Shown here: one piece after another, positions 17,862 through 27,451 of the stretch | Position numbering within the stretch: position 1 is the stretch's first letter | How the letters are laid out: every line of letters begins with the position of its first letter | Source: Ignavibacterium sp. | GTDB taxonomy: Bacteria; Bacteroidota; Ignavibacteria; Ignavibacteriales; Ignavibacteriaceae | DNA: 64,000 bases | Reading direction: 5' to 3' | Assembly: GCA_032027145.1 (NCBI GenBank) | Contig: JAVSMP010000001.1 | Span: forward strand, 3,415,116-3,479,115 | Position numbers and translations under genes: made by a program | The notes under the pieces: generated by a model | What the model was told of the DNA's origin: nothing | Databases searched by the model: none | What the model saw: the letters and a program-made list of their open reading frames with translations, nothing else

Positions 17862-18938
17862 TTAGGGCTTAAACGAAATTTTAATTTTACCGGGCGGGAT
17901 TTTTTCAATCTTTGTTTTTCCGTTACTATCAAGTTTTCCTTTCTTGATTTCTCCTGACGGCAGATAAATCTGATATTCTTTGTTGGCTAAAATATTACCT
18001 TCTTCATCCTTAAAAACTATCTCAATATCATCATCAACATCCAGTATTCCGGATTTAGCAACCATTTCATTACAGTAAGCATCAAAATAGAAAAACGGAC
18101 GTGAGTATCTGCCGATGTTTTCTTTGTAATCAACAATCTTAATCAGATCTTCATCAACTTTTAACTCCCATTCTGTTTCAGCCTTATCACTATTGATATC
18201 AGCATCAAGTTTTGTTAATAAATGGTCGCTGTAATTAATATCTTTAACAAAAATCCTGAACTCAACCTTACTTCCATCTTTTATACCGATTGATTTTACT
18301 TTAAGTTTTATTTTGTCACCCATCTTTGCTTTTTCCTTAGACCACTCAGCGCCAAACAGATCAAATAATTCCACTTTACATTGTCCTTCTTTTAATGCAT
18401 CGCGGGCTATTCTTCCATCGGAGTTAACTACTGCAGCAGATTCCTGATTGTCAGTATCGGTTAAAAGATAATTAACTCCGCTAACTGCATTTCCAGCTTC
18501 ATCTTGTAATTCAAATTCAATCCAATGTTCATTTCTTGTTGTAGCTTCGACATTACCGGATAAAGCATTTCTTGCACCTGCATTTGCAGAAGCAGCTCCG
18601 CTTGATCCCGCACCGCCTCCGCTTCCGCTTCCACTGCCTGCTGTACCAATCATAACTGTCATACAACCCATAACAATAGAATCAGGCGGACCAACACAGG
18701 TAGCCATATCTCCCATTCTTGCAGCAGGCACTCCACCAATTAAAACTGTTGGACTGCCGGGCGGAAGGATTGGTCCTCCAACGTGTGGAATAGGCGGTGT
18801 ACCTGGTGTAACCATCGGACACATGTGCATATCACCAACCCGGGCGGCTGGCATATTACCAATCAATACTGTCGGGCAGCCGGTAACAATTGCACCTCCG
18901 TGTGCACAAGTATCACCCATTCTTGCAGCGAAACTCAT
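17862..18938 (-). CDS. PAAR spike-tip protein with Ig/transthyretin-like C-terminal extension
   Basis: 358 aa. The PAAR domain (about 1-97) has three AARxGD repeats and HGG, conserved Cys/His for zinc (TCAHGG, HMCP, ATCVGPP) and repeated PTVLIG strands. A Gly/Ser/Ala linker (about 98-123) leads to a transthyretin-like module (about 135-190), an Ig-like region (about 190-300) and a second transthyretin-like module (about 305-355). PAAR proteins sharpen the VgrG trimer, and extensions carry or tether toxins. No catalytic domain is seen, so this tail is more likely an adaptor. It follows vgrG by 21 bp and precedes the metzincin-like gene by 8 bp. Confidence 0.92.
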   Translation of the reverse strand: MSFAARMGDTCAHGGAIVTGCPTVLIGNMPAARVGDMHMCPMVTPGTPPIPHVGGPILPPGSPTVLIGGVPAARMGDMATCVGPPDSIVMGCMTVMIGTAGSGSGSGGGAGSSGAASANAGARNALSGNVEATTRNEHWIEFELQDEAGNAVSGVNYLLTDTDNQESAAVVNSDGRIARDALKEGQCKVELFDLFGAEWSKEKAKMGDKIKLKVKSIGIKDGSKVEFRIFVKDINYSDHLLTKLDADINSDKAETEWELKVDEDLIKIVDYKENIGRYSRPFFYFDAYCNEMVAKSGILDVDDDIEIVFKDEEGNILANKEYQIYLPSGEIKKGKLDSNGKTKIEKIPPGKIKISFKP

Positions 18939-18959
18939 TTGTATTATCTCTGTTTATTA

Positions 18960-21077
18960 TTAATTAATTTTAACTAAGGATCCTTTAATTGTATTTATTC
19001 CTGAGGCTTCGACTGTAACTAACGAACCTTTGACCTGAGTATTTACACCAGCTTCAACGGTTGTATTCATTCCTTTAATTTTATGCTCTGCACTTGCTTC
19101 TGCTGTAATGTTGAGAGCCTTAATCTTAAGATCAGCTTTAGCTTCTTGTTTAATATTAGCAGAACTTAGCTCATAATCCTGATCGGTTTCAGTTTTCATA
19201 TTACCGGAATTGATTTTTGTATCCCCTTCTGTTTCGATAGTAAGATTTTTGGATTGGATTTTTATTTCTCCCTTAGGTGCAAGAATATCTATATCACCGT
19301 TCTTTGATTCTATCACAATTTTATTATTAGTTATATCAATTGTCAGATAATTGTTTCCCGGTTTATCCGAGAAATGAATTTTTTCACCTCCGCCGGAATC
19401 ATCTATTTTCATAAAGTGACCATTCTTTGTCATCACCTCAAGTTTGGTATTTTTATCATCCATCAGAATTTTATGCCCTTCTTTACTGATGACTTCAATT
19501 TTCTGTTCTTCATCATTCATTATTAGTTTATGGTCTTCTTTACTTATAATTTCAATTTTTTTATCAGCATCATTTAAAGAGAGCTTATGATTACCTGATG
19601 AGGTTAAAGAAATTTTTGTCTCTCGTGATGAATCATCCATTACTATTTCATTACCGGATGCAGTTCGTATGATATTTTGTTTTCTGTTTTTCTGAGCAAC
19701 AGGAGTTGCAGTAGATGGATTTGGAACGGTACCCAAACCAACAGGGCGGTCAGGATTTCCATCAACACAAGACCATAGCAATTCTGTTTCTTCATGATTC
19801 GGGAAATGGATTCCATATCCGGGTCCTGAATAAAACTGTGAAAGCCTTAAAGGCATTGTTGCTCCTTCATCACTAAGATCAAAATTCATCTTTGCCCGGT
19901 ATCTTCCATGATCATCAATGGATGCATATTCGTCGCCGGCATTTGATAATATTTTAGCACTCATAATACCGGTTACTTTTGGTACTGGTGTATTTCTCAA
20001 TGGTCTGTATTCGATACTGAATGGTATTGCTTCGAACTCACACTCAAAAGTTGGCTCATACTTTTTCTGATCAGGCAAAAAAGCAAAAAGACTTTTTTGC
20101 TGTCCTTTATAAGTAATACTTGTTAAAATATATTCGTTATTCCAATCATTACGATAATGTTTATCCATATTAAAACGATAACCAGCTCTGAACAATCTGC
20201 AATCACTTACTCCGTAAAAGATTTTACTCTGTGCAATAAATTCCTGATTTCTTACTTTCGCAAGAAATTCAGCTTCATTTTCATTCAGAAAATTATCTCC
20301 ATAATCATAGTAAAAGCCCGGATCATTGTTATTTATCTGACTCTGACCAATCAATTGTTTTTCAGGAAACATATAATTGTAATCTTTTAGTTTTACCAGA
20401 CCTGTAACAACTTTCTCCTTACAGCTTATTTCATGAATTGATTCATCTTCACCAAACGGGTCTTTGTTTAAATTAAATTTAATAGGTTCTTTGGAATCAA
20501 TTTTAGGCAGGTTATTATTATTATCAGTAATTACTACTATATCTTTATCACTTGAGTGATCGAAATAATAGTAAATACCATAATGTTCAAGTCGTCTGTT
20601 GATAAAATTGAGATCTGTTTCTTTATACTGAACCAAATACTCACTTTCAGGGTATGAACTCTTTAAATCAATTTTAAAATCAATACTGGATTTATTGAAT
20701 ATAGTCTTAATTAAGTCTTCTATTTTATAATTTTCAAACACAGCATTCTGATAATTAAGACCAAGCCGCCAAAGCGAGGGAACTAAAGTAACTTTATAAA
20801 AATTGTATTCATTTGATTTGCCATATTGCTCTAAGTTTGAAATTATTCCGTGAATTTTAAATGGGTCTTCATCACCTCGATTAAAAACAAGTGCAGCGGG
20901 ATTATTCAGGATTTTAGAAGAGTCCAACTCAAAATTATCAGAGATAAATCTGATCTGATATTCAAACAGCTCTGAAATTTTTTCTCTGCCTTCAAAAGAC
21001 AACACATTAATACCTTCATTTTTCACTTCAGAAAAATGTATTTCATAATGCGGCTGGTTGTGTTTATAACTAACCAT
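18960..21077 (-). CDS. vgrG: T6SS spike protein VgrG (TssI)
   Basis: 705 aa. The gp27-like part spans about 1-370 with the phage-tail fold. The gp5 OB-fold follows, with SDEGATMPLRLSQFYSGPGYG and FPNHEETELLW (about 405-440). The C-terminal needle is made of short repeats of the form HKLIMNDEEQKIEVISKEG in which Ile/Val/Leu alternate, ending in ITAEA and VEAS-type strands. The protein ends with the needle, so there is no toxic extension. It trimerises under Hcp and is capped by PAAR. It lies 117 bp after tssH and 21 bp before the PAAR gene. It is the only vgrG in the window. Confidence 0.96.
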   Translation of the reverse strand: MVSYKHNQPHYEIHFSEVKNEGINVLSFEGREKISELFEYQIRFISDNFELDSSKILNNPAALVFNRGDEDPFKIHGIISNLEQYGKSNEYNFYKVTLVPSLWRLGLNYQNAVFENYKIEDLIKTIFNKSSIDFKIDLKSSYPESEYLVQYKETDLNFINRRLEHYGIYYYFDHSSDKDIVVITDNNNNLPKIDSKEPIKFNLNKDPFGEDESIHEISCKEKVVTGLVKLKDYNYMFPEKQLIGQSQINNNDPGFYYDYGDNFLNENEAEFLAKVRNQEFIAQSKIFYGVSDCRLFRAGYRFNMDKHYRNDWNNEYILTSITYKGQQKSLFAFLPDQKKYEPTFECEFEAIPFSIEYRPLRNTPVPKVTGIMSAKILSNAGDEYASIDDHGRYRAKMNFDLSDEGATMPLRLSQFYSGPGYGIHFPNHEETELLWSCVDGNPDRPVGLGTVPNPSTATPVAQKNRKQNIIRTASGNEIVMDDSSRETKISLTSSGNHKLSLNDADKKIEIISKEDHKLIMNDEEQKIEVISKEGHKILMDDKNTKLEVMTKNGHFMKIDDSGGGEKIHFSDKPGNNYLTIDITNNKIVIESKNGDIDILAPKGEIKIQSKNLTIETEGDTKINSGNMKTETDQDYELSSANIKQEAKADLKIKALNITAEASAEHKIKGMNTTVEAGVNTQVKGSLVTVEASGINTIKGSLVKIN

Positions 21078-21194
21078 TACTTACCTCTTTTTAAAAATTT
21101 CATTTTAATAATTTTACATACTTAATTCACTGCTTCACAGATTCATTCTCTTAAACCGTCAATCAAAATGTCATCACTAAATAATAATCCAGTC

Positions 21195-23813
21195 TTAAGA
21201 AAATTTATATTTGAATGAACCGTCTTTAGCTTTTGTAACCATCAGTTTATCAGGTTCTTTGCCTTCAGCCATAAAGGCAATCATCTGAGAGGAAATTTCG
21301 GGTGCCAGTTTTTTATCAATAATTGCATCAATATTTCTTGCTCCTGTTTCTGCTCTTGTGCAGGATTCAAGAATATCATCAACAACTTTTTTATCAAATG
21401 ATAATTCAAGTTTTCTGTTCTGCATCAAACGTTTTTTAATTTTATTTAATTTAATCTCAACAATCGGACGCATTGCCTCGGCATTCAATGGCAGAAAAAC
21501 AATTGGTTTAACTCTTCCTAAAAACTCGGGTCTAAAATATTGATTAAGATATGGTCTTAACTCTTCGAGTAAATCTTCCGGAGAATTCATCCCTTCATTA
21601 TACTTTTGAAATACAACATCCGAAGCAATGTTGGATGTCATAAAAATAATAGTATTTGAAAAATCAATATTTCTTCTGTCAGCATCCTGAAGCATACCTC
21701 TGTCAAAAACCTGCATAAAAAGATCTATTACACTTGAATTAGCTTTTTCAATTTCATCAAGTAAAACAACACAATAAGGTCTTCTTCTGACCGGCTCACT
21801 TAATGCACCACCTTCGCCATATCCAACAAGACCCGGATCAGCTCCAATCAATCTTGATGTATTATATTCGTTCTGATATTCTGTCATATTCAAAGTAACC
21901 ATAAATCTTTCATCACCGAATAAAACTTCTGCAACTGCTCTGGCTAATTCGGTTTTACCAACACCGCTTGTTCCGATAAGCATAAAAACACCAATCGGTC
22001 CTTCTTCTTTTTTAATTCCGACTTTTGCACCCCGTAATACATCGGCTATTTGTTTAATTGCATGATCTTGTCCTAAAACACGCTTTCTTAATTCATCTTC
22101 TAATTGCAGCATAGTAGTCATTTCATCTTTAGTCATATTACCGACCTTAATTCCTGTCCAAGCTTCGATTACTTCTGCAACCGTGTTCTTAGTTACTTCT
22201 GCAAACACCTGTGGTCTTACATCCTGAATTTCACTAAGTTCTTTTTTAACCTTTTCAATTTCATCAATGATTGATTTATCTGCTCCACCGTTATTAGCTG
22301 CTGCAAATTTTTTCTTCCTTAATTCCATAAGCGTGCGTGTCAGTTCACTTTCCTTCAGCCATTTATCTTCTTTTTCTTTAACCTCTTTTTCAAGATTTTC
22401 TTTTTTTACTTTTAGCGCTTCAAAGCTTTCTTTATTAAAAGCAAGATCCATATCAGAATCTTTTTTAAGTGAGCTGATTGCCATTTCTGTAGATTTTAAT
22501 TCGCTGATCAACAGTTCAAGTTTAGGCGGTTTACTTGTTAATGACATCTTAACTCTTGTTGCTGCAGTATCGAGTAAATCAACTGCTTTATCGGGTAATT
22601 GTCTTCCGGCAATATATCTTCTGGAAAGTTTAACCGCTCCTTCAAGCGCTTCATCAGTAATATGAATTCCGTGATATCCTTCGTATTTGGTTTTGATACC
22701 GCGCAGCATTAACACAGCTTTATCATCATCAGGTTCACCGACATATATCGGCTGGAATCTTCTTTCAAGTGCAGCATCTTTAGCAAAATATTTATTGTAT
22801 TCAAGATATGTTGTAGCTGCAATTGCTCTGAACGAACCTCTTGCAAGTGCAGGTTTAAGAAGATTAGCAGCATCACCTCCGCCTGCAGAAGCACCTGCAC
22901 CAATCAGAGTATGTGCTTCATCAATAAATAAAATTGCCGGTGTTGGCGAATTTGCTATTTCTGTTATTACAGCTTTCAATCTTTTTTCAAACTCGCCTCT
23001 CATTTTTGTTCCTGCTTGTAAAGAACCTAAATCAAGTGAATAGATTTGATTATTCTTCAATACATCAGGCACTTCATCAGAAGCGATCTTTATAGCTAAA
23101 CCTTCTACCAAAGCAGTTTTCCCGACACCCGGTTCACCAAGAATAATTGGATTGGATTTTTTTCTTCTTGATAATACTTCAATAACCTGAATGATTTCAT
23201 CATCTCTTCCAAGGATTGGATCAATCTTTCCATCTTTAGCCTGAGCTGTTAGATTTGTAGTAAACAAATCAAGGACTGTTCCATCGGCAGGAATTTCTTT
23301 TGCTTCTTCAGCTGATAGCATTTCAGATGCAACTGAAGCATCTTCAACTGAGCCTTTAAGAATATTATAAAACTCAGTCTTTAATTCTTCCTGTTTAATA
23401 GGTGCAAGAATATTTAACAAGTTGCTGCTTATTGCCTGCTCTGATGCTATAAAAACTTCAAACAATGCTCCTGATCTGATTTTCGTTTCGTGGTGATGGA
23501 CGGAGCTTGTTATCCATGCTTGTTCCAGAAGTTCAGCAAGCAATGGAGACAGTTTTGGTTTGCCTGTATTTCCCTTTGTCATCTCTTCCAGATTCTTAAT
23601 CACCCGGGATTGTACCTCACCCGCATCAATATTGTAATGTTTAAGAATCAAAGGTACATCACCCATTCCATCTTCGATTAAACAATTAAGCAGATGATCA
23701 AAAGTAATTTCATAATGTGAGCGATTTATTCCTAAACCAGTTGCCGTATCAAGATTTCTGATAAGATAGTTATTAAGCTTTACAAGAAGTGATTTTAAGT
23801 CCTTACTCTGCAT
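21195..23813 (-). CDS. tssH: T6SS sheath-recycling AAA+ ATPase ClpV (TssH)
   Basis: 872 aa, the usual length of ClpV. N-terminal Clp-N region (1-150), first AAA+ module with Walker A GEPGVGKT (226-233) and LFIDEAHTLIG, a coiled middle domain (about 425-530), second Walker A GTSGVGKT (614-621) and VVLLDEIEKA. The T6SS position and the non-canonical N-domain separate it from housekeeping ClpB. It disassembles contracted TssBC sheath in the cytoplasm, using ATP. A 109-bp gap separates it from tssG, and another 117 bp from vgrG. Confidence 0.95.
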   Translation of the reverse strand: MQSKDLKSLLVKLNNYLIRNLDTATGLGINRSHYEITFDHLLNCLIEDGMGDVPLILKHYNIDAGEVQSRVIKNLEEMTKGNTGKPKLSPLLAELLEQAWITSSVHHHETKIRSGALFEVFIASEQAISSNLLNILAPIKQEELKTEFYNILKGSVEDASVASEMLSAEEAKEIPADGTVLDLFTTNLTAQAKDGKIDPILGRDDEIIQVIEVLSRRKKSNPIILGEPGVGKTALVEGLAIKIASDEVPDVLKNNQIYSLDLGSLQAGTKMRGEFEKRLKAVITEIANSPTPAILFIDEAHTLIGAGASAGGGDAANLLKPALARGSFRAIAATTYLEYNKYFAKDAALERRFQPIYVGEPDDDKAVLMLRGIKTKYEGYHGIHITDEALEGAVKLSRRYIAGRQLPDKAVDLLDTAATRVKMSLTSKPPKLELLISELKSTEMAISSLKKDSDMDLAFNKESFEALKVKKENLEKEVKEKEDKWLKESELTRTLMELRKKKFAAANNGGADKSIIDEIEKVKKELSEIQDVRPQVFAEVTKNTVAEVIEAWTGIKVGNMTKDEMTTMLQLEDELRKRVLGQDHAIKQIADVLRGAKVGIKKEEGPIGVFMLIGTSGVGKTELARAVAEVLFGDERFMVTLNMTEYQNEYNTSRLIGADPGLVGYGEGGALSEPVRRRPYCVVLLDEIEKANSSVIDLFMQVFDRGMLQDADRRNIDFSNTIIFMTSNIASDVVFQKYNEGMNSPEDLLEELRPYLNQYFRPEFLGRVKPIVFLPLNAEAMRPIVEIKLNKIKKRLMQNRKLELSFDKKVVDDILESCTRAETGARNIDAIIDKKLAPEISSQMIAFMAEGKEPDKLMVTKAKDGSFKYKFS

Positions 23814-23922
23814 TTTTATCTCCAGGAAATATTTTTATTTGATAATTAATTCTCATCAGAACTATTATACATTAAATTATTTTTTTGCTGATGAGTGAAC
23901 TAAAACAGTGAATGTTGAAACT

Positions 23923-24942
23923 TTAATTTATCTCAAAAAGTTGTTCATAAGGCATATAAACTGAAATGATTTCGGAATGTGGTTTTCCAAGCCAAAGTGT
24001 TGAACCTAGCTTTAATCTATCATCATTCCAGGCAATAGTAGTTATAGTTTCACTTTTTATCTTAAAGCAAAAGTCATATTCAAGTCCATCGTTAAGATAT
24101 ATTGCCAGCAGTTCGGTTAGTTTTTTTGATTGTGTTTTACCGGGCAGAAATTCTAAATAATCACTGAATGACATTGGACCAATTTCGACACTTATTCTTC
24201 CGGTATAATCCAGTGCTTGTCTGCCGATAAAACTTGTTTCACCAAGAATATTATTATCATCTCCAAGCAAGGGTGCATCTGTTAGTTCAAGCCAGGTTGG
24301 CACAAACTCATTTATCTTATTTCCAAATTGCGGAAATAAATAATTCAGTAAAACTTCTAATCCGGATTTGTTTCTTACTCTAAGACTGAATAAACCGGAA
24401 AACTTGAGTAAGGCATAATCTGAAAGTTCGTTGTTTTTATTTTTTCCAAAGAAACCCCTGCCGCTAAAGGAACTAATCCTTTGAATTATTTTATTATTTT
24501 CATTGGAATTAAGATTCAGATAAAATCTGTATTTTTTCCATGACTGGTAATACAACCAGTAAAATCTGTTGTTAAAAATATCAAGAAAGTTTTGTAACGG
24601 AACCTGTCCTGCACCTAATATCCTTTGCTGAAAATCAACCTGCTCTACATAACATCTTGGTATTGGAGAATTAATGCCATATAAACCCAAAAAAGTAACA
24701 AGAAATGTAACCTCATCATTTTCAAATATAATTTTTTTGATGTCTGTCGGAGGATATTCGTACTTCTCATAAGGTCTAAATCTAATTCCGGTCTGTTCAA
24801 AAATAGATTCTTCCCTTTTAGGATGTAATTTTTTTACATAGCTGTCAGCAATTCTTGTAGCCTGCCAGACATTATACAATGGTCCGTTGTTTACAAGATC
24901 TTCAATTACAGCGGCAGTATTTTCCCGATTATCGGTTCCCAT
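23923..24942 (-). CDS. tssG: T6SS baseplate protein TssG
   Basis: 339 aa. TssG (VasB/ImpH) forms the baseplate wedge with TssF, TssE and TssK. The MGTDNRE...LVNNGP opening is typical, and the RFRPYEKYEYPPTDI and FLGLYGINSPIP stretches are TssG family marks. The start overlaps the end of tssF by 37 bp, which fits the usual tssF-tssG coupling; there is no other Met near the family start. No unusual domain is seen. Confidence 0.93.
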   Translation of the reverse strand: MGTDNRENTAAVIEDLVNNGPLYNVWQATRIADSYVKKLHPKREESIFEQTGIRFRPYEKYEYPPTDIKKIIFENDEVTFLVTFLGLYGINSPIPRCYVEQVDFQQRILGAGQVPLQNFLDIFNNRFYWLYYQSWKKYRFYLNLNSNENNKIIQRISSFSGRGFFGKNKNNELSDYALLKFSGLFSLRVRNKSGLEVLLNYLFPQFGNKINEFVPTWLELTDAPLLGDDNNILGETSFIGRQALDYTGRISVEIGPMSFSDYLEFLPGKTQSKKLTELLAIYLNDGLEYDFCFKIKSETITTIAWNDDRLKLGSTLWLGKPHSEIISVYMPYEQLFEIN

Positions 24943-26759
24943 AAATATTCTTTATTTGTTCCGGATTCTGTAATCCTTAGTTGCACAAACGAATTTACAG
25001 TTACATATTGTGATAAAAACTTATTCAGTAATAATCCAAAGAGATAGATATCACCCGCACCGTGTTCAAACTCATTTGGGTCAATAGTAATATGAAATTC
25101 TATTCCGCGGATAATACTTCTGTTTTTCATCTTACTGATAATTTTAGGTTTATCTATTCTTAATATGCCATCAATACGTTTTTTATTTGGATGATTATGT
25201 ATTTTGAACCAGTTATAAAGATTAAGAATACTCTTTAACGTCTCAACTTCTGAAAGGCTTGTATAACTGACTGATAGATTAGCAATAAGTGACCAGAGAT
25301 AATTGCTCTTGTCAGGTCCTTCAAGAACATCAGTTGGAATAGTAACATTTGATGCTTCTATGCCAACAGGAAAATTTATCGGTTCTTTAATGGCTCCAAC
25401 TTCCAAATATGAAGCCGGTAAAAACCCGTTTGAAAGAGTTGCCTGAATGCTTAATGTTTCTTTGGGAAAATCATCCTCTTCCATACTCGGTCCAAATAAA
25501 CGAATAAATGTTTCTGACATATCGCTTATTTGAGTTCTTCTGAATACAGAAAAAAACCTTTTATAATTATAATCCGGATCACTTGTATCAAGAATATCGT
25601 GTGAAGAAATCGGTATATATTTATATTGTTCAATTTTACTCTCACTGATTCCCGAAACCTTATCAACTGAATATATCTCTCTGCTTTTTCTTCTGTCAAT
25701 ATCAGGAACTATATAATATTCCGGCAAACGCTGATTGACAATTACTTCTTCAGTCATTCTGCTGAATAGATTAACTATCGGTGTACAATGCAAAGAAATA
25801 TTTTTTATTGTTGCCCATTTTTCTTTTACAATTCTTCTGTTAAAATCTATTTTAATTTCAAATGCGCCTGACTGTCCTGAACTTTTAAACTGTTCTAATC
25901 CATTTATCTGAATAAAAAAGAATTTTTCAGGAAAAGAAAAGTATTCCTGAAGAAGTTTATATCCGCTGAATGTTTGTTTTGAATAAGGCAGAATTGAATT
26001 ATCCCTGATTGAATAATCCTCAGTAAACAAATCAGGTATTTCAATTCTGAAATCTTTGATCTCTGTATATGGTGCTTTATTATCTGATAACTCTTTAACC
26101 GAAATTGAGGAAACAAAATTTGTAAGGAAATAGAGCAGTTCATATTTAATAGATGCAGCGCCTTGTAAATATATCTGAAAGTTATTCATTTGAAGAGATT
26201 CATAATCAACATTTCTATCAGGCTGAATTTTAAGTTTCAGAATTGAATTTCCCTTAGTTGAGTCCTCAACGGTAACATCTGAAAGAGCCATTGGTCTTAC
26301 AACTACATCCTGAGTTGTGCGGAAAATAAAATCAGCAGGTTCTTCTTTCTCAGTTAGACGGCTTTTATCAGAAACTCCGGCATATACTTTATATCTGACT
26401 TTATATTTTGATGAGGTGGTTTGAATTTCACTGCCTTTATTAACAACAATTGGTTTGGATATTGCCCCTGGTTTATGTTTTAACTGAAGAATTGAACACG
26501 AAGGAAATGGTTTTAAAAGATTAGGAAACAATATTTCAAGAATACCTCCGGCAATTTCAGGAAATTCATCATCCAGTCTTTCCTGAATTCTTCCTGCAAG
26601 AAATGCAAAACCTTCAAATAGTCTTTCAACAAACGGATCTTTTCTTTCACGCTCGCTCATTCTGAGTCGAGAGCCAAGTGTAGGATGTTTTTTAGCAAAC
26701 TCTTCACCAGCGGTCTGAAGAAAATTATATTCACGTTCGAAATATTTTTCTATCCCCAT
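24906..26759 (-). CDS. tssF: T6SS baseplate protein TssF
   Basis: 617 aa, the usual size of TssF (VasA/ImpG). The N-terminal motif YFEREYNFLQTAGEEFAKKHP and FLAGRIQERLDDEFPEI are family hallmarks. It builds the TssF2-TssG wedge around the spike hub in the cytoplasm. The start codon overlaps the tssE stop by a single base, and the 3' end overlaps tssG by 37 bp, so the tssE-tssF-tssG trio is tightly coupled. Confidence 0.95.
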   Translation of the reverse strand: MGIEKYFEREYNFLQTAGEEFAKKHPTLGSRLRMSERERKDPFVERLFEGFAFLAGRIQERLDDEFPEIAGGILEILFPNLLKPFPSCSILQLKHKPGAISKPIVVNKGSEIQTTSSKYKVRYKVYAGVSDKSRLTEKEEPADFIFRTTQDVVVRPMALSDVTVEDSTKGNSILKLKIQPDRNVDYESLQMNNFQIYLQGAASIKYELLYFLTNFVSSISVKELSDNKAPYTEIKDFRIEIPDLFTEDYSIRDNSILPYSKQTFSGYKLLQEYFSFPEKFFFIQINGLEQFKSSGQSGAFEIKIDFNRRIVKEKWATIKNISLHCTPIVNLFSRMTEEVIVNQRLPEYYIVPDIDRRKSREIYSVDKVSGISESKIEQYKYIPISSHDILDTSDPDYNYKRFFSVFRRTQISDMSETFIRLFGPSMEEDDFPKETLSIQATLSNGFLPASYLEVGAIKEPINFPVGIEASNVTIPTDVLEGPDKSNYLWSLIANLSVSYTSLSEVETLKSILNLYNWFKIHNHPNKKRIDGILRIDKPKIISKMKNRSIIRGIEFHITIDPNEFEHGAGDIYLFGLLLNKFLSQYVTVNSFVQLRITESGTNKEYLWEPIIGKILPL

Positions 26760-27211
26760 TAGTTTGTATCCTTCTCAAACATAACTTTCGTCCAACCGGT
26801 AGTTGAAAATTCTGTAAGTAAAATTTCTTTATTTGGTATATCTTTTATGGTTGCAACCACTTTTAAAGTTATCTTCATCGACTCCTGATCAAAATCTGTT
26901 TTATGAACTTCAACATTAGCAATACGAGGTTCATACTTCAGTATAACATTTTTTATCTCTTTTTTAACCGGATCAATTGAATTGTTAGAATTAAAATATA
27001 ACTGAAGAATGTCAGGCATTCCAAAATCAGGCAGATGCTGAACAGAGCCCTGTCTGGTTGATAAAACCATTCTTAAGTTTTCAATTATACTTGATCTTAT
27101 TTTTTGTTCTTCTGTAAGATCATCGAGCTTTGAAAAATCAGTCTCATCTATATTCTTTGTTTCAGATGAAAATTGTCCAACTAATAAATCGTAGAGGCTT
27201 AAGTTTTTCAA
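26759..27211 (-). CDS. tssE: T6SS baseplate protein TssE (gp25-like)
   Basis: 150 aa. GPW/gp25-like domain with IENLRMVLSTRQGSVQHLPDFGMPDI (spread over about 43-69) and KNVILKYEPRIANVEV. These include the conserved Arg-x-Gly and the EPR knob typical of T4 gp25 and TssE. It joins the sheath to the baseplate. It is 240 bp downstream of hcp, a gap that holds two hairpins, and overlaps tssF by one base. Confidence 0.94.
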   Translation of the reverse strand: MKNLSLYDLLVGQFSSETKNIDETDFSKLDDLTEEQKIRSSIIENLRMVLSTRQGSVQHLPDFGMPDILQLYFNSNNSIDPVKKEIKNVILKYEPRIANVEVHKTDFDQESMKITLKVVATIKDIPNKEILLTEFSTTGWTKVMFEKDTN

Positions 27212-27327
27212 TTGATGTCAGTTATTAGATTAGATTTTATAAAATACGTATTACTTCAACTAACTTAATCAGCAGCTCAAATAAAGGTATCCGCAGCATA
27301 ATTAAGTTAACGCAACAGTAAACTAAT

Positions 27328-27368
27328 AACACAGACCTGCCTGCATATAACAAGCATTAGTCTGTGCT
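27328..27368 (-). other. Stem-loop in hcp-tssE intergenic region (possible mRNA stabiliser or attenuator)
   Basis: On the minus strand AGCACAGAC pairs with GTCTGTGTT (nine pairs, G-U included), and an inner GCTTG/CAGGC stem extends it. No T-run follows, so it is not a classical terminator. It could protect the 3' end of a processed hcp message or reduce read-through. Confidence 0.4.
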
Positions 27369-27401
27369 ATAAATAAATCATATAAATAATTAAACTAAAT
27401 A

Positions 27402-27438
27402 AAATGATTGTGAATAATCGGAATATCATTCATAATCA
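27402..27438 (-). terminator. Weak terminator candidate after hcp
   Basis: Eleven-position inverted repeat TGATTATGAAT / ATTCACAATCA on the minus strand (one A-C mismatch) with a 12-base loop, followed by TTTTATTT. It begins 14 bp past the hcp stop. AT-rich stem, so efficiency is probably partial, which would let tssE and later genes be transcribed at a lower level. Confidence 0.4.
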
Positions 27439-27451
27439 TCATAAAATTTAA

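Noticed and set aside
17862-18938. prePAAR effector with an Eag-bound transmembrane segment
   Set aside because: AARxxDxxxH is present, but it is part of the PAAR repeat itself, and no hydrophobic membrane segment exists in the protein.
21195-23813. Housekeeping ClpB instead of ClpV
   Set aside because: It lies between tssG and vgrG, has the T6SS-type N-domain and a short middle domain.
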